This document shows, piece after piece, positions 48,834 to 48,866 of a stretch of 48,866 nucleotides of DNA. The notes beneath the pieces are model-generated. The model searched no databases. It saw only the letters and a program-made list of their open reading frames with translations, and had not been told where the DNA came from. Position 1 is the first letter of the stretch. Each line of letters opens with the position of its first letter. The translations under genes and the position numbers were made by a program. The DNA comes from a virus, in the IMG/VR virus record IMGVR_UViG_3300046694_000073, positions 1-48,866 of that record. The stretch is one strand, 5' to 3'.

Positions 48834-48866
48834 CACAGCAGAGGTGCAGATGAAGCCAGTGAGTGA
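48740..48866. repeat. Right copy of the 127-bp terminal direct repeat
   Basis: Exact copy of bases 1-127. It contains the end of the 48507-48833 gene and the start region of the DUF550-type gene. Only one copy should exist in the circular genome. Confidence 0.95.

Overview
The window is one complete, circular genome of a lambda-like temperate siphovirus of Enterobacteriaceae, about 48.74 kb per unit. The first 127 bases are repeated exactly as the last 127 bases, and a gene cut at the right end finishes at the left end, so the linear ends are an arbitrary opening of a circle. The lambda-type Exo, NinB/NinG/phosphatase/Q region, CI/Cro/CII control region and an IS3-type insertion sequence all point to an enteric host. 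Species cannot be read from the sequence. The head genes (portal, MuF-type protein, DUF2213-type protease/scaffold, non-HK97-operon capsid) look like the long-tailed headful group that includes phages such as ES18; this placement is inference.

Layout. (1) Immunity region, about 40.1-42.8 kb: cro and cII leftward, cI rightward, with three operators at OR and three at OL, consensus promoters pR, pL and pRE, and nut sites with boxA and boxB. Downstream of cI is a 301-residue gene that resembles BstA-type prophage defence proteins. (2) The pL operon runs rightward from 42.8 kb through the junction to 4.5 kb: N-like protein, small accessory genes, Lar-like protein, adenine methyltransferase, RecT plus lambda-type Exo, Ea22/DUF550/DUF551-like genes, a C4-icd-ant type locus, xis and int. 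The attachment site probably lies at 4.54-4.74 kb. (3) The pR operon runs leftward from 40.4 to 32.9 kb: cro, cII, O-like initiator with iterons, DnaB-like helicase, nin genes and Q. (4) The late operon continues leftward from a consensus promoter just after Q, 32.9 to 6.6 kb: a second antirepressor, holin, SAR endolysin, Rz/Rz1, a KilA-N gene, terminase, head, tail, host-specificity protein and tailspike. Many intrinsic terminators lie inside it, as expected for a Q-antiterminated operon. (5) Accessory genes: an acyltransferase on the plus strand beside the tailspike, a LexA-box operon with a UmuD'-like protein, a rightward toxin-antitoxin-like pair inside the late region, and one IS3-family element.

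Most interesting points. Two antirepressor genes, 2350-2916 (plus) and 32103-32678 (minus), have different N-terminal DNA-binding-type domains but a shared C-terminal domain. Each follows a leader with the same three-part design: two short segments upstream of a terminator hairpin, their complements in the middle, and the same two segments again downstream, the last containing the ribosome binding site. The sequences of the segments differ completely between the two loci but the pairing pattern is kept. This is the logic of the C4 antisense RNA of phage P1, present twice in one genome. Other candidates worth testing are the BstA-like gene with its palindromic 5' region, the UmuD'-like protein that begins at the equivalent of the UmuD cleavage site and lacks both catalytic residues, and the toxin-antitoxin-like pair with a perfect operator palindrome on its promoter.
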